Shown: positions 9,301 to 20,569, numbered from the stretch's first letter. The stretch: DNA of 64,000 bases from Rudaea sp. (GCA_031291055.1 JARLJU010000325.1:1-64000); one strand, 5' to 3'. Made by a program: numbers and translations. The notes: generated from the sequence alone by a model not told the origin.

Positions 9301-10418
9301 TCGATGACGTAACGGATGCGCGGCACCGTGAGGGAAGTTTCGGCCACGTTCGTCGCCAGCACGATGCGCCGCTGCGGTCCTGGCCGGAACACACGGTCCT
9401 GCTCCTGCGCCGACAGGCGCGCGTACAGCGGCAGGATTTCCGTCGCGCGATATTTGCGCCGCGCCAGAGCCAGATGCGCGTCACGTATTTCGCGTTCGCC
9501 GGGCAGGAAGATCAGGGCATCGCCGCGCGTGTCTTCGGCTGTGATCTCGTCGACTGCCGCAACGATCTGCTCGACCGTACTGGCATCCTCGCGTTCGCCT
9601 GGCGGCCGCCAGCGCACCTGTACGGGAAAACTGCGTCCTTCCACCTCGATGACGGGTGCATTGTCGAAATGTTGCGAAAATATCTTCGTGTCGATCGTGG
9701 CCGAGGTGACGATCAGCTTCAGATCGCCGCGGCGTGCCAGCAGGCGTTTGAGATAGCCGAGGAGGAAATCGATATTGAGGCTGCGCTCGTGCGCTTCATC
9801 AAGGATGATCGTGTCATAGGCGTTGAGCCAGGGATCGGACTGGGTCTCGGCGAGCAGGATGCCATCCGTCATGAACTTGACCAGCGTTTGCGGTGACACC
9901 TGCTCGGCGAAGCGAACCTGGTAACCGATCAGGGCGCCGACTTCGCTGCCAAGCTCGGCGGCAACGCGTCGCGCAACGCTGCGTGCGGCGACGCGACGCG
10001 GCTGGGTGCAGCCGATCAGGCCGACGCGGCCACGCCCGGCGGCGAGGCACAACTTTGGCAATTGTGTACTTTTCCCGGAACCGGTCTCGCCGGCCAGCAC
10101 GACCACCCGGTGCGCGCCGATCGTGCGCACGATCTCGTCCGCACGCGCCGCGATCGGCAGGTTTGCGTCGACGCGGATCTCCGGCACGCGCGCAACGCGA
10201 GCTGCATAGCGTGCGCGCGCCGCATCCACGCGTCCGCGCCACGCGGCCAGCGCCTCGGCGTCCTCGCCGAGACGTTGCAGCGCCTGCCGCAGGGGCCGCC
10301 GGTCGCGCAGCATGGTCTCGTCGAGCAGCGGCAGCAGTGCGGCGAATTGCGGCTTCAGCGACGTGGATCCGGACTTGGGGAAATCGTGGCGCTTGCGCAT
10401 CGGTTCAGCGCCGGGCAT
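6393..10418 (-). CDS. hrpA: ATP-dependent RNA helicase HrpA (DEAH box)
   Basis: A large cytoplasmic DEAH/RHA-type helicase; HrpA proteins act on RNA and help rescue stalled ribosomes. Motif I GETGSGKSTQL lies near residue 105 and motif II LDEAHERS near 205. Motif III (SATID) and the helicase C-terminal motifs (ATNVAETSLT, QRKGRCGRVGPG) follow. After these come the HA2/OB-fold region and a long C-terminal DUF3418-type domain. Length of 1341 aa is typical. A low-complexity Pro/Ala insertion at about residues 630-660 looks like a lineage-specific linker. The start may be 10418 or the ATG at 10400 (MRKRHDF); neither has a clear RBS. Confidence 0.95.
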   Translation of the reverse strand: MPGAEPMRKRHDFPKSGSTSLKPQFAALLPLLDETMLRDRRPLRQALQRLGEDAEALAAWRGRVDAARARYAARVARVPEIRVDANLPIAARADEIVRTIGAHRVVVLAGETGSGKSTQLPKLCLAAGRGRVGLIGCTQPRRVAARSVARRVAAELGSEVGALIGYQVRFAEQVSPQTLVKFMTDGILLAETQSDPWLNAYDTIILDEAHERSLNIDFLLGYLKRLLARRGDLKLIVTSATIDTKIFSQHFDNAPVIEVEGRSFPVQVRWRPPGEREDASTVEQIVAAVDEITAEDTRGDALIFLPGEREIRDAHLALARRKYRATEILPLYARLSAQEQDRVFRPGPQRRIVLATNVAETSLTVPRIRYVIDTGTARVKRYMPRNQLERLHIEPIAQAAADQRKGRCGRVGPGVCVRLYSEEDFLARPRYGEPEILRSSLAGVILRMLDLKLGDVEHFPFVEAPGERAIGDGYRRLGELGAIDEQRQLTVIGRQMARLPVDVALARMLVEAQRLGALRELLVLAAFLATQDPRERPADARQAADAAHAAFADEQSDFVSVLNLWNKYAQAHEDLTQSRLRDWCREHFLSFLRMREWRELHRQLLLIADELGWLDAQTPSTPLPAMEARVGTKVRRPAKNARHRQAQTSAPLPNPLSEAVPGAEPAHYEAIHRCLLSGWPTQVGHKDERNQYRGTRERKFQIFPGSVLAKRMPPWVLAGQIIDLQKVYGMLCARIEPEWVEQQAVHLVKRSWRDAHWSRRRGAVLAFEQASLFGLVLVEKRTVQFGAQDAALAHAVFVREALVRGEIDCRADCVRANARVLAQAHEIEAKRRRSGLVKGEDELVEFFTGKLPVDIHTMAAFDAWYRKAASAEQAALRWSPDFVLANGPGIRASDFPVTLEFAGHALTLEYRFVPGDTADGVTLQVPLAFVNAVSAARCDWLVPGLLADKVAELIRGLPKSLRRNFVPAPDFARAFVQAEAPREQPLAEALAVYLQRITGVAVSARDFADVVVPMHLTMRFRVYDERANTLVEGRDIESIRSQWGGSARAAFSRRADSRLTREDVNEFDFDEIPETVVGESGLTAYPALVDLGESVALRVFERVDEARAAHRGGVERLLRRALRERIKQARRQLPIQRGLALKYAGIASVDALREDVVEAALAQLLAARDTDVRRAGDFAHAEAELGSSLFPAAMAWLALVEETLSAYTDLTPWLEPPLMGYARANYDDLREQLVGLIHPGFVREVEKAHLSHYPRYLKAMRLRAERLRQDATRDQARMLTVRGYWREYLRLKAGRGSGDAALAELRWLIEELRVSLFAQELKTAEPVSPKKLSALVDRLSA

Positions 10419-10650
10419 CGACCAGGGTCATGGGAATTCACATATTTTCGGCGTTCGCGCCGGCGCGACGCAATCGGCTGAATTGCAGAATACCCTACCC
10501 GCGTCCGCAACTTCATGCAGATCGCAGTCTGGCGGCTGCACAAGGTACCGCAATCGCAGCAGTCATAACGTCGATTTAATGGCACGGAACTTGGAACCGG
10601 CTGAACGAGCGCGGCAAGCGCGCCATCGACCCCATCAACGAGGAAAGAAC

Positions 10651-11091
10651 ATGAGCAAGGATACCGCTACTCTGAACGACATGATCGAGGTACTCAACGA
10701 CGGCAAGAAATTCTATGAGGAAGCCGCAACGCAAATCAGGCGCGCCGACCTGAAGGCGTTGTTCAGTCGCATGGCGCGTACCAAGGACTCGATAGCGAGC
10801 GATTTGCGCACCGCCGTCGTGGCCAGCGGCGCCAAGCCCGCCGAAGGCGGAAGCTTTGCCGGCGCCCTGCGCACAGCCTACGCCGAAATCGCGACCAAGC
10901 TGAGTTCCGACAAGGACTACACCTATATCGCCCAGCTTGAGGAATTCGAGGATCGCATCCTGCACGCGTTCCAGAATGCACAATCCAAGTCGGAAGATGA
11001 GGGCGTGCGCACGATCGCGCAGCGCTACATGCCGGAAGTGATTCGCGACCACAATGAAATGCGTGGACTGAAGCAGGCCAAGGCCGCGTAG
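10651..11091 (+). CDS. PA2169/DUF2383-family four-helix-bundle protein
   Basis: 146 aa, all-alpha. The opening (DMIEVLNDGKKFYEEAA) and the conserved acidic/His positions match the DUF2383 ferritin-like family, whose function is not established; stress-related roles have been suggested. The Shine-Dalgarno GAGGAAAG lies seven bases before the ATG and decides this start. The same frame is open upstream to 10312, but that part overlaps the hrpA start and has no RBS. It stands alone, divergent from hrpA, and ends at a strong hairpin shared with the convergent efflux operon. Confidence 0.85.
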   Translation: MSKDTATLNDMIEVLNDGKKFYEEAATQIRRADLKALFSRMARTKDSIASDLRTAVVASGAKPAEGGSFAGALRTAYAEIATKLSSDKDYTYIAQLEEFEDRILHAFQNAQSKSEDEGVRTIAQRYMPEVIRDHNEMRGLKQAKAA

Positions 11092-11110
11092 TGGGTTTTT
11101 GAGTCAAAGT

Positions 11111-11138
11111 GCGCCGCCGCCGTCATTGGCGGCGGCGC
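11111..11138. terminator. Bidirectional terminator hairpin
   Basis: GCGCCGCCGCC-gtcatt-GGCGGCGGCGC is an 11-bp perfect GC stem between two convergent genes. On the plus strand it is followed by TATTTCTG. Its 3' edge overlaps the stop codon of the outer-membrane factor gene. Confidence 0.65.
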
Positions 11139-12703
11139 TATTTCTGCGGCTGGCTTTGGGCCGGCGGATTTTTCCAGGCCGTCGCAGTCTGAGCGGCCGA
11201 TGGCAGGTCGGCATCACTCCAGCCGCCGCCGAGCGCCTTGACCAGGGCGACGCTGTCGGTCAGGCGGGTGCCAAGGATGCTGATGGCATTGCGTTCGTTG
11301 GAATACGCCGTCGCCTGCGCGGTAATCACGTTGAGATAACTCACCGTGCCGGCGCGATACTGGTTCGTGACGATCTTCAGCGCTTCTTCCGCGGCCTTGA
11401 CCGCTTCGGCCTGCGCAGCAGCTTCGCTTTCAAGAATGCGCAAGGCGGCAAGATTGTCTTCCACATCCTGGAAGGCAGCCAGTGCGACTTCGCGATAGTT
11501 CGCAACCGCCGCGTCGTAGGCAGCACGCGCCTGCCCGGTCTGGGCACGCCGCGCACCGCCGTCGAACAAAGTCTCGGCGAGCTGCGGTCCCAGCGACCAG
11601 AACCGGCTTGGCGCAGTAAGCCATTGGGAAAAGCTGGAGCTTTGGTAGCCGCCTTCTGTCGAGAGGGTCAGGCTTGGAAAGTACGCGGATTCGGCAATTC
11701 CGATCTGCGCATTCGCCGCGGCGGCCTGGCGTTCGGCGACGGCGACATCGGGCCGGCGCTCAAGCAGTTGAGACGCCAGACCCGCCGGAATCTCCGGTGG
11801 CTGTACGGTGAGTGCCCGCGTCGCGATCGACATGTCGGCCGGTGTCTTGCCGACCAGCAACGCGATTGCATGTTCGAGCTGCGCGCGGGAAATGCCCAGA
11901 TCGATCGCCTGCACCTGCGCCGTCTTCAGCTGCGTGTCGGCCTGCACCACGTCGGCGCGGGCGGCGACGCCGACGTTGTACTGGTTCATGGTCAGCTGCA
12001 GCGACTTGCGATACGCCTCCACGGTATCGACGAGCAGGCGTTTCTGCTCATCGACGATGCGCAGCTGGAAATAGTCCTGGGCCAGTTCCGCGTGCAGGCT
12101 CAGGCGCATGGATTCCAGCGTCGCCGCGCTGGCCTGGGCATTCGCCGCCTGTTCCTCGACGGTACGCCGCACCTTGCCCCACAGATCAGGCTCCCACGAT
12201 GCGGTGAACGGCAGCGAGTAGTTGTTGCTCGGATGCGAAGAGCCGGTATTGGTCGTCGTGGACGTGGTGCTGCCGATCACGGTACCGCCGGATATGATGC
12301 TGCCCGAGTTGCCATAGCGTCCGGACCGCGTCGCCGACGCGCTCACGCCCACGGTAGGAAAATAGTTCGCGCGCGCGCCACTGACCAGGGCGCTGGCCTG
12401 GCGATACTGTGCTTCGGCCTGCACCAGACTCTGGTTGGCGGCGTCGACCTGCTGCTCCAGTTCGTTCAGCGTGGTGTCGCCGAACGCTTCCCACCACGCG
12501 CCGCGCTTGATCGCGTCACCGGGTTGCGCCTGCTTCCAATCGGAATTTTCCTTGTAGGCGGTTTCCGCCGCGGTGACCGGCTTCTTGTAGTCCGGACCGA
12601 CGGCGCAGGCGCACAAGACCGCGCCCGCCGCAATGGCGACGGAAAGCCGCGCCGAATTCATCAAGTGTGTGATTTTATATTTTCTGCTCATGTTTGATCG
12701 CAT
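11138..12703 (-). CDS. RND efflux outer-membrane factor (OprM/NodT family lipoprotein)
   Basis: The TolC-like outer-membrane channel of a tripartite multidrug pump. The N-terminal signal ends in a lipobox (GAVLCACAVGPDYKKP), followed by two repeats of the outer-membrane efflux protein domain with long coiled helices. NodT/OprM family residues such as GPDYKKP and SWEPDLWGKVRR are present. The first ATG (12703) abuts the stop of mdtC; other starts are 12691 (MSRKYK) and 12661 (MNSARL), each keeping the signal peptide. It is the last gene of mdtA-mdtB-mdtC-OMF and probably translationally coupled. The sequence around the start is unusually AT-rich. Confidence 0.93.
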   Translation of the reverse strand: MRSNMSRKYKITHLMNSARLSVAIAAGAVLCACAVGPDYKKPVTAAETAYKENSDWKQAQPGDAIKRGAWWEAFGDTTLNELEQQVDAANQSLVQAEAQYRQASALVSGARANYFPTVGVSASATRSGRYGNSGSIISGGTVIGSTTSTTTNTGSSHPSNNYSLPFTASWEPDLWGKVRRTVEEQAANAQASAATLESMRLSLHAELAQDYFQLRIVDEQKRLLVDTVEAYRKSLQLTMNQYNVGVAARADVVQADTQLKTAQVQAIDLGISRAQLEHAIALLVGKTPADMSIATRALTVQPPEIPAGLASQLLERRPDVAVAERQAAAANAQIGIAESAYFPSLTLSTEGGYQSSSFSQWLTAPSRFWSLGPQLAETLFDGGARRAQTGQARAAYDAAVANYREVALAAFQDVEDNLAALRILESEAAAQAEAVKAAEEALKIVTNQYRAGTVSYLNVITAQATAYSNERNAISILGTRLTDSVALVKALGGGWSDADLPSAAQTATAWKNPPAQSQPQK

Positions 12704-15700
12704 TCAGACCGCAGCCTGCGGGGCGGAGCCTTCCGGTGCGCGATAGATACGCGCCCAGCCACGCTTGCACCAGAGACGGAAACGCTCAAGGTAGAGGTAT
12801 ACCACCGGCGTCGTGTACAAGGTCAATAGCTGGCTGACGAGCAATCCGCCGACGATGGAGATGCCGAGCGGACGCCGCATCTCGCTGCCTTCGCCAAATC
12901 CGATCGCCAGCGGCAGCGCACCGAGCATTGCCGCCATCGTGGTCATCATGATCGGGCGGAAGCGCAGCAGGCAAGCCTGGAACACGGCATCGTGCGCGCT
13001 CAGGCCATGCTGACGTTCTGCATCGAGGGCGAAATCGATCATCATGATTGCGTTCTTCTTGACGATGCCGATCAGCAGGATGACGCCGATGAACGCAATG
13101 ACGCTGAACTGACTGCCGCATACGAGCAGGGCGAAGATAGCGCCGACCCCGGCCGAGGGCAGGGTCGAGAGAATCGTCAGCGGATGCACGTAGCTTTCAT
13201 ATAGCACTCCGAGCACGATGTAGATCGCGATCAGCGCGGCAAGAATCAGCCATGGCTGACTGCTCTGTCCCTGCTGGAAGGCATTCGCGTTGCCGGCGAA
13301 TCCGCCGTGGATGGTGGCCGGCACACCGATGCGCGACATCGTTTTGGCGATCGCATCCGAAGCCTCGCCCAGGCTGATGCCGTCGGCCAGGTTGAACGAA
13401 ATGGTGGTCGCGACGAACTGACCCTGATGGTTTACCGCGAGCGGCGTCGTGCCAAGCCCGTAGCTCGCGAAAGCCATCAGCGGCACCATCTTGCCGGACG
13501 TACTCTGTACGTAGATGTCCTTGAGGGACTCCGGATCCTGCAGGAACTGCGGCGCGATTTCCATGACCACGAAGTACTGGTTCAACGGCGCATAGATCGT
13601 GGACGCGTTGCGCTGGCTGAAGGCATCGTTGAGCACGTTGTCGATAGCCTGCGTGGTGACGCCCAGTCGTGCAGCGGTCGCGCGGTCGAATGTCAACGCC
13701 GTCTCCAGACCCTTCACCGACTGATCCGAATTGACGTCTGCCAGTTCGGGCAGGTTCGTGAACGCCTCGCGGATCTTGTCGCCCCAGGTGCGCAGATCAT
13801 CGAGGCTGTCGCTCTGCAGAGTGTACTGATACGTTGCACTGCTCTGACGTCCGCCGACGCGGATATCCTGCGCCGCCTGCAGGAACAGTTGCGCTCCCGC
13901 CACGTCGCTCAACTTGGTACGCAGGCGGCTGATCACGCGGTCGGCAGAGATGCCGCGCTGGGCGAGCGGCTTGAGTGAGGCAAACATGAATCCGCCATTG
14001 CGCTGGCCGCCGCCGGTGAAGCCGGCGACGTTGTTGACGGCCGGATCGCTTTTGACGATATCCATGAATTGAATCATCTTCTTCGACATCAGCTGGAACG
14101 AGATGCTCTGGTCAGCCTGCACACCGCCGACCAGGACTCCCGTATCTTCGGTCGGGAAGAATCCTTTCGGTACGATGATATACAAATATACATTAAGGCA
14201 AACCGTCACCAGCAGGATGAACATCGTCAGCAACGGCCGCCCCAGTGCCCAACCCAGCGTGCGCTTGTACAGGGCCAGCATGCGGTTGAATACACGCTCG
14301 CTGAACGCGAAGAACTTTCCGGGCTTGCGCTCCGGGTCGTGGCGCAGCAGGCGCGAGCACATCATCGGCGTCGTCGTCAGCGAAACCACCAGCGATACCA
14401 GGATCGCCACCGACAGCGTGATCGAGAATTCGCGGAAATAGCGGCCGACCAGTCCACCCATCAGCAGAATGGGAATGAACACGGCAATCAGCGACAGGCT
14501 CATCGACAACACGGTGAATCCGACCTCGCGCGCGCCCAGCAGCACGGCCTCCAGGCGCGACATGCCCGCCTCCATGTGCCGCGATATGTTCTCCAGCACG
14601 ACGACCGCATCGTCGACCACGAAGCCCGTGGCCACGGTCAGCGCCATCAGGGAAAGGATGTCCAGGCTGTATCCGGCCAGATACATGATCGAGAACGTGC
14701 CGATCAGCGAAACCGGAACGGCCACCGCGGGAATCAGGGTTGCCCGCCAATTGCGCAGGAAGACGAAGACGACCAGGATGACCAGCAGCACCGCGATGAT
14801 CAGGGTCACTTCGACATCATGCAACGAGGCGCGGATGGTGGTCGTGCGGTCGATTGCAACGTCGATCTTGATATCGGCAGGTATCGCGGCACGCAGCTGC
14901 GGCAGCAGCGCCATGACCCGGTCGATCGTCTCGATGATGTTCGCGTTCGGCTGCTTGTTGATGATGATCAGCACCGCCGGCTGGCTGTTGAACAATCCCA
15001 GGTTGCGGATGTCCTGCACCGAGTCGGTCACATCGGCCACATCCGACAGGCGCACCGGCGCACCGTTGGACCAGGAAACGATCAAATTCCTGTATGGCGT
15101 CGAATCCAGCCCGGTCTGGTCGTTCGTGTAGATCTGCCAGTGTTTCCCGCCGTCCTCGACGAAACCCTTGGGTCGGTTCGCGTTCGCGTTCTGCAGCGCG
15201 ATGCGCACGGTATCCAGCGGGATGCCGTACTTGTTTAGCGACAGGGGATTGATATCGACGCGCACGGCAGGCAGGGTCGCACCGCTAACGGTCGCCTGGC
15301 CAACGCCCTGGACCTGCGAGATTTTCTGCGCCACGACCGTCGATGCGGCATCGTAGATCTGCCCCGGACTCAAGGTCTTGGAAGTCATGGCCAGAATCAG
15401 GATCGGTTGATCGGCCGGGTTGACCTTGCGGTAGGTCGGATTGGTCGGCACGCTGGGCAATTGCGCCAGCGATGCGTTCAACGCAGCCTGCACGTCGCGC
15501 GCAGCGCCGTCGATGTCGCGGCTCAAATCAAACTGCAGCGTGACGCGCGTCGAGCTCTGCGAGCTCGACGAAGTCATCTCGGTCACGCCGGCGATGCGAC
15601 CGAGCTGGCGCTCCATCGGCGTGGCGACCGAAGTCGCCATAGTTTCCGGACTGGCGCCCGGTAGCGAGGCCGATACCGATACGGTAGGAAAATCCACCTG

Positions 15701-15829
15701 CGGCAACGGTGACACCGGCAGCAGGCTGAACGCGACCATCCCGGCAAGCGCGATGCCGATCGTCAGCAATGTCGTGGCCACTGGCCGCCGGATAAACGGC
15801 TCGGACAGGCTTGAGAAGCGGTTGCTCAC
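12704..15829 (-). CDS. mdtC: Multidrug efflux RND permease MdtC-like
   Basis: An inner-membrane proton/drug antiporter of the RND superfamily, 1041 aa with 12 transmembrane helices and two large periplasmic loops. It opens with [20 protein letters not shown] and a PxxDFPTVSV start of the porter domain. TM4 carries [14 protein letters not shown], and the second half contains [16 protein letters not shown]. It overlaps mdtB by four bases (ATGA), typical for the paired MdtB/MdtC subunits, which form a heterotrimer in Escherichia coli. One patch near 14.18 kb (LNVYLYII) uses rare AT-rich codons. Confidence 0.94.
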   Translation of the reverse strand: MSNRFSSLSEPFIRRPVATTLLTIGIALAGMVAFSLLPVSPLPQVDFPTVSVSASLPGASPETMATSVATPMERQLGRIAGVTEMTSSSSQSSTRVTLQFDLSRDIDGAARDVQAALNASLAQLPSVPTNPTYRKVNPADQPILILAMTSKTLSPGQIYDAASTVVAQKISQVQGVGQATVSGATLPAVRVDINPLSLNKYGIPLDTVRIALQNANANRPKGFVEDGGKHWQIYTNDQTGLDSTPYRNLIVSWSNGAPVRLSDVADVTDSVQDIRNLGLFNSQPAVLIIINKQPNANIIETIDRVMALLPQLRAAIPADIKIDVAIDRTTTIRASLHDVEVTLIIAVLLVILVVFVFLRNWRATLIPAVAVPVSLIGTFSIMYLAGYSLDILSLMALTVATGFVVDDAVVVLENISRHMEAGMSRLEAVLLGAREVGFTVLSMSLSLIAVFIPILLMGGLVGRYFREFSITLSVAILVSLVVSLTTTPMMCSRLLRHDPERKPGKFFAFSERVFNRMLALYKRTLGWALGRPLLTMFILLVTVCLNVYLYIIVPKGFFPTEDTGVLVGGVQADQSISFQLMSKKMIQFMDIVKSDPAVNNVAGFTGGGQRNGGFMFASLKPLAQRGISADRVISRLRTKLSDVAGAQLFLQAAQDIRVGGRQSSATYQYTLQSDSLDDLRTWGDKIREAFTNLPELADVNSDQSVKGLETALTFDRATAARLGVTTQAIDNVLNDAFSQRNASTIYAPLNQYFVVMEIAPQFLQDPESLKDIYVQSTSGKMVPLMAFASYGLGTTPLAVNHQGQFVATTISFNLADGISLGEASDAIAKTMSRIGVPATIHGGFAGNANAFQQGQSSQPWLILAALIAIYIVLGVLYESYVHPLTILSTLPSAGVGAIFALLVCGSQFSVIAFIGVILLIGIVKKNAIMMIDFALDAERQHGLSAHDAVFQACLLRFRPIMMTTMAAMLGALPLAIGFGEGSEMRRPLGISIVGGLLVSQLLTLYTTPVVYLYLERFRLWCKRGWARIYRAPEGSAPQAAV

Positions 15830-18800
15830 AGCGGCGCTACCTCGGCGCCTTTAGGCGCTTCACCGCCGAAACGACGCGTCACTCGCGCGGCCAGCCGGTC
15901 GAACGCCAGATAGATCACCGGCGTCGTGAACAAGGTCAATACCTGGCTGACTATCATGCCGCCGACGATGGTGATTCCCAGCGGATGACGCAATTCGGAA
16001 CCCACGCCCGTGCCGAGCATCAGCGGCAAGGCGCCGAACAGGGCCGCCAGCGTGGTCATCAGGATCGGGCGGAAACGGAGCAGGCAAGCCTGATAGATCG
16101 CCTTGCGCGGCTCCATGCCGTGATTGCGCTCGGCGTCGAGCGCAAAGTCGACCATCATGATCGCGTTCTTCTTGACGATACCGATCAGCAGGATGATGCC
16201 GATGATCGCGACGATGCCGAGATCGTCGCGCGCGACCATCAGGGCGAGCAGGGCGCCGATGCCCGCCGACGGCAGCGTCGAAAGAATCGTGATCGGATGG
16301 ATGTAACTCTCGTACAGCACGCCGAGGACGATGTACATCGTTACGATGGCGGCAAGGATCAGCAGCACGGTATTCGTCAGCGAGGCCTGGAATGCCAGCG
16401 CCGAGCCCTGAAAGTTCGTGTCGACGCTGGCCGGCATCGCCAGGTCCTTCTCGGTCTGCTTGATCGCCTCGACCGCGGCACCGAGCGATGCGCCAGGGGC
16501 GAGGTTGAACGAAATCGTCGTCGCAGGAAACTGGCCGACATGGCTGATCAGCAGCGGCGAGGCGCGCTCGCTCAGCGTCGTCACGGTGTCGATCGGCAAC
16601 TGTCCGTTGGCTACGGCCGCTTGCGTTGCACCCGAGGTGACTCCCGGCGTCGCGCCTTGCGGCGTGCCTCCCGCAGTCAATCCACCCGAGCCTCCGGCCG
16701 ATGCGATCGAACCCTGCGGCGTCTGGGTGACGCTGTTCGCGTTGCTCAAACCCGGGATGTAAAGGCGACTGAGCGCCTTGAGCCCTTTCTGGAATTCAGG
16801 CTTGACCTCGAGTATGACCCGGTACTGATTGGCCTCGGTGTAGATCGTTGAAATGATGCGCTGGCCAAAGGCGTCATAGAGAATCGCATCCAGCGCCGCA
16901 GGAGTGATGCCGAGCCGGCCGGCAGTATCGCGGTCGATCTCGAGATAGGCCTGCAAGCCCTGCGATTGCAGATCGCTGGCGACGTCGGCCAGTTCCGGTC
17001 GCTGGTTGAGTTTGTCGACCAGCTTCGGAACCCAGGTGTTCAAGTCGTCCAGATTGGGCGAGCCAAGAGTGAACTGGTACTGGGTCCGGCTGACGCGGTC
17101 CTCGATGGTCAGATCCTGCACCGGCTGCATGTACAAGCGGATGCCGCTCAATTGCGCGGTCGATTTCTGCAGACGGGCGATGACGGTCTCCACGTCGTCG
17201 CGCGTGCCATGCGGCTTGAGATTGATCAGGAAGTTGCCGCTGTTGAGCGTGGTGTTGGTGCCATCCACCCCGATGAACGACGACAGCGATGCGACCGCCG
17301 CATCCTTCAGGATCACCTGCGCGAGCCGTTGCTGCTGCTCGGCCATGGACGCGAAGGAAATCGATTGCGAGGCTTCGGAAATGCCCTGGATCAGGCCGGT
17401 GTCCTGAATCGGGAAAAACCCCTTGGGTATGATGATGTACAGGATCACGGTAAGCACGAGCGTGCCGACCGCGACCAGCAGCGTCGCGGGCTGCCGGTCG
17501 AGCACCCAGTTCAACCAGCGGCCGTAGTTGGCGATGATGCGGTCGAACATGGCGCCGGTCTTGCGCGAAAAAGCACTTTCTTCTTCATGCGTGCGGTGCC
17601 TGAGTATCTTTGCGCACAGCATCGGTACCAGGGTGAGGGAAACCACCGCCGAGATCACGATGGTCACTGCCAGGGTGATCGCGAACTGACGGAACAGGCG
17701 CCCGACCACGTCGCCCATGAACAGCAGCGGGATCAGTACCGCGAGCAGCGAAATCGTCAGCGAGATGATCGTGAAACCGATTTGCTTGGAACCCTTGAGC
17801 GCGGCTTCGAGCGGCGAGTCGCCTTCCTCGAGATAGCGCGAAATGTTCTCGATCATCACGATCGCGTCGTCGACGACGAAACCCGTGGAGATCGTCAGTG
17901 CCATCATGGTCAGGTTGTTGAGGCTGAAGCCGGCCAGATACATCACGCCGAACGTGCCGACCAGCGACAACGGCACCGAGAAACTGGGAATGATCGTCGC
18001 AGGCAGATTGCGCAGAAACAGGAAGATCACCAGTACCACGAGCACCACCGCGAGCATGAGCTCGAATTCGACGTCCTCGACCGAGGCGCGCACGGTCACG
18101 GTGCGATCGGTCAGCACGCTCACTTCCACCGAAGCCGGCATCGATTGCGTGAGCGAAGGCAGCTTCTTCTTTATCTGGTCAACGACCTCGATCACGTTCG
18201 CGCCGGGCTGACGCTGGATATTCATGATGATGCCCGGCTGCGTGTCCTTCCATGCGGCAAGCTTGTTGTTTTCAGCACCGTCAACGATGTCCGCCACATC
18301 GGCAAGATGCACCGGCGCGCCACTCTTGTATGCAATCACGATGTCGCGATACGCACTTGCCGATTTGAGCTGATCGTTCGCATCGATCGTGTACGACCGC
18401 GTCGGTCCGTCGAAGCTGCCCTTGGAGCTGTTGACGTTGGCGTTGCTGATCGCATTGCGCAGATCCTCCAGGCTCATGCCGTAGGCGGCAAGCGCGGTAG
18501 GGTTCGCCTGGATGCGCACTGCGGGACGCTGGCCGCCCGACAACGTGACCAGGCCCACGCCATCGATCTGCGAGATCTTCTGCGCAAGCCGTGTATCGGC
18601 CAGATCCTCGATCTGGGTCAGTGGCAACGTCTTTGACGTTAGCGCCAGGGTCAGAATCGGAGCGTCGGCCGGATTGACCTTGCTGTAGATCGGCTGCGAG
18701 GGCAGGTCGGCAGGCAGAAAGGTGCCGGCCGCGTTGATTGCCGCCTGTACTTCCTGCTCGGCGATATCGATGCTCAGATCGAGGCTGAATTGCAGCGTCA

Positions 18801-19071
18801 CCACCGACGCGCCGGCCGAACTGGTCGACGACATCTGATTCAGGCCGGGCATCTGGCCCAGCTTCTGCTCCAACGGCGCCGTAACCCCAGAAAGCATGAC
18901 TTCCGGACTTCCGCCTGGATACAGCGTCGTGATCTGGATCGTCGGATAGTCGACTTCGGGCAGCGCCGACAGCGGCAGGAACCGGTAAGCGAGAATGCCG
19001 ACCAGCAGGATCGCCACCATCAACAATGATGTGGCGACCGGGCGCATGATGAAGATGCGTGAAGGGTTCAT
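15826..19071 (-). CDS. mdtB: Multidrug efflux RND permease MdtB-like
   Basis: The partner RND permease. I place the start at the ATG at 19071 ([18 protein letters not shown]), the conserved family start. Open frame upstream to 19401 overlaps mdtA and is not coding. The protein of 1081 aa is about 40 longer than usual. The extra length is a Gly/Ser/Thr/Ala-rich insert at roughly residues 780-830, after a segment reading LYIPGL and before [10 protein letters not shown], in the second periplasmic porter loop. TM4 [14 protein letters not shown] and the [16 protein letters not shown] segment are intact. It overlaps mdtC by four bases. Confidence 0.94.
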   Translation of the reverse strand: MNPSRIFIMRPVATSLLMVAILLVGILAYRFLPLSALPEVDYPTIQITTLYPGGSPEVMLSGVTAPLEQKLGQMPGLNQMSSTSSAGASVVTLQFSLDLSIDIAEQEVQAAINAAGTFLPADLPSQPIYSKVNPADAPILTLALTSKTLPLTQIEDLADTRLAQKISQIDGVGLVTLSGGQRPAVRIQANPTALAAYGMSLEDLRNAISNANVNSSKGSFDGPTRSYTIDANDQLKSASAYRDIVIAYKSGAPVHLADVADIVDGAENNKLAAWKDTQPGIIMNIQRQPGANVIEVVDQIKKKLPSLTQSMPASVEVSVLTDRTVTVRASVEDVEFELMLAVVLVVLVIFLFLRNLPATIIPSFSVPLSLVGTFGVMYLAGFSLNNLTMMALTISTGFVVDDAIVMIENISRYLEEGDSPLEAALKGSKQIGFTIISLTISLLAVLIPLLFMGDVVGRLFRQFAITLAVTIVISAVVSLTLVPMLCAKILRHRTHEEESAFSRKTGAMFDRIIANYGRWLNWVLDRQPATLLVAVGTLVLTVILYIIIPKGFFPIQDTGLIQGISEASQSISFASMAEQQQRLAQVILKDAAVASLSSFIGVDGTNTTLNSGNFLINLKPHGTRDDVETVIARLQKSTAQLSGIRLYMQPVQDLTIEDRVSRTQYQFTLGSPNLDDLNTWVPKLVDKLNQRPELADVASDLQSQGLQAYLEIDRDTAGRLGITPAALDAILYDAFGQRIISTIYTEANQYRVILEVKPEFQKGLKALSRLYIPGLSNANSVTQTPQGSIASAGGSGGLTAGGTPQGATPGVTSGATQAAVANGQLPIDTVTTLSERASPLLISHVGQFPATTISFNLAPGASLGAAVEAIKQTEKDLAMPASVDTNFQGSALAFQASLTNTVLLILAAIVTMYIVLGVLYESYIHPITILSTLPSAGIGALLALMVARDDLGIVAIIGIILLIGIVKKNAIMMVDFALDAERNHGMEPRKAIYQACLLRFRPILMTTLAALFGALPLMLGTGVGSELRHPLGITIVGGMIVSQVLTLFTTPVIYLAFDRLAARVTRRFGGEAPKGAEVAPL

Positions 19072-19147
19072 GCCCGAGTGCCGCCTTGTTCGACTCTCTC
19101 CTGGCGCGGCGCGCGCGCGGACTCCGTCTGCATCGGCCGCTCCTGCG

Positions 19148-20569
19148 TCATTGCCGATTCCCGCCATTGGCCGGCTTACCGTCCGCGCCCGCCGGCGGAC
19201 TCGACGGATTCGCCGGCGGCGCAGCGCTACCGCCGGATGGATTCGGATTGGCAGGGTTGCCGGCAGGCGGGTTCGCAGCGTCACGATGATGGCCCTGCCC
19301 TTGCCCATGTTGGCCCTGGCCATTGCCGCTGGCGGCCGGTTTTTGTGCATTGGCAGAAGGCGGCGGAGCATCACCGGGCAGTTCCACCTTGCTGCCGTCA
19401 CGCAACCTGTCCGCGCCGCTCGTCACCACGACGTCGCCGACTTGAAGGCCATCGGTTACCGCCACGCGCTCGCCTTCCGTCGGACCTGTCTTGATGTTGC
19501 GCACTGTCACGGTCTTGTCTGGCTGGACGACATACACGAACAGGCCGCCCGAACCGCGCTCGAGCGCCGACGTCGGAATGATCGTTGCGTCGTGCATGAC
19601 GTCCAGCAGCAAGCGGATATTGACGAACTGATTCGGGAACAGGCTTTCGTCGTCGTTGCCGAACTCGGCCTTGGCATTTACGGTGCCGGTGGTCGTGCTG
19701 ATCAGGTTATCCAGACTGGCCAGCGAACCGCTGGCCAGTTTATTCTGCCCGGATCGATCGTACGCATCCGTACTGAGCTTGTCGCCGGCATGCATCTTCT
19801 TCAACACGGACGGCAGGTTGTCCTCGGGCAGCGTGAACAGCACGTCGATAGGCTTCAATTGCGTGATTACGACGATGCTGCTGCCGCTCGCCTGCAGATT
19901 GTTGCCCGGATCGACCTGGCGCAGCCCGACACGCCCCGTCACCGGCGCAACGATGCGCGTATAGGCGAGATTGATCTTGGCGTTGTCGATCTGACCCTGA
20001 TCGACTCTCACCGTACCCTCGTATTGGTGCACCAGCGATTGCTGTGAATCCAGTTGCTGCTTGGCGATCGAATCCTGCTTGAACAGGGTTTGATAGCGGT
20101 CAAGATCGATCCTCGCTTCTGCAAGCAGGGCCTCGTCACGCACCAGCGCTCCCTCGGCCTGGGTCAGCGCGGCCTGATAGGAACGCGGATCGATCTCCGC
20201 AAGCAGGTCACCCTTGTTGACCGCCTGTCCTTCCTTGAAATCCACGCTGAGCAGCTGGCCGACGACCTGCGCGGTGACCGTGACGTTGCGCAAGGGTGTC
20301 ACCGTGCCCAGCGCGTTGAGGACGATATTGATGTCGCCCTTGGCCACTGTCGCCGTGGCCACCGGCATGGGCAGACCGCCCGGCGCACCGGAACGTCCGC
20401 CGGCTCCGAAACGTCCGCCGCCCTGGGCTGGCGCCTGGCTGTGCGCCAGCCAGTAGGCGACGGACGCGATGACGAGCGCCGCAATGACGATGATGATCAC
20501 GGCCAGCCAGGTTTTCTTCCGCGGCGGCCGGCGACCGCTACTGTCGTACTCGTCGAATTGTTTGCTCAT
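19148..20569 (-). CDS. mdtA: RND efflux periplasmic adaptor MdtA-like
   Basis: The membrane-fusion protein linking the RND pump to the outer-membrane channel. It has an N-terminal anchor helix ([23 protein letters not shown]), a lipoyl half ([20 protein letters not shown]), a coiled-coil hairpin, and beta-barrel and membrane-proximal domains. The last ~70 residues are a Gly/Pro/Asn/His-rich tail (with [13 protein letters not shown]) that the E. coli protein lacks. The ATG at 20569 is the first gene of the leftward operon and faces regB across 227 bp. Confidence 0.93.
   Translation of the reverse strand: MSKQFDEYDSSGRRPPRKKTWLAVIIIVIAALVIASVAYWLAHSQAPAQGGGRFGAGGRSGAPGGLPMPVATATVAKGDINIVLNALGTVTPLRNVTVTAQVVGQLLSVDFKEGQAVNKGDLLAEIDPRSYQAALTQAEGALVRDEALLAEARIDLDRYQTLFKQDSIAKQQLDSQQSLVHQYEGTVRVDQGQIDNAKINLAYTRIVAPVTGRVGLRQVDPGNNLQASGSSIVVITQLKPIDVLFTLPEDNLPSVLKKMHAGDKLSTDAYDRSGQNKLASGSLASLDNLISTTTGTVNAKAEFGNDDESLFPNQFVNIRLLLDVMHDATIIPTSALERGSGGLFVYVVQPDKTVTVRNIKTGPTEGERVAVTDGLQVGDVVVTSGADRLRDGSKVELPGDAPPPSANAQKPAASGNGQGQHGQGQGHHRDAANPPAGNPANPNPSGGSAAPPANPSSPPAGADGKPANGGNRQ

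Noticed and set aside
10585..10637. GGAACTT and CTTGGAA...CCCCAT as ECF or heat-shock sigma sites upstream of the DUF2383 gene
   Set aside because: Spacing between the boxes is about 35 bp, too long for either sigma class.
14177..14196. AT-rich TATACAAATATACATT as a XerCD dif-like site
   Set aside because: It lies inside an intact mdtC frame and lacks the two 11-bp Xer arms with the expected TTATGTTAAAT half.
16966..18636. A 556-residue plus-strand open frame opposite mdtB
   Set aside because: Mirror frame of conserved RND sequence; rich in His, Gln and Arg with no signals.
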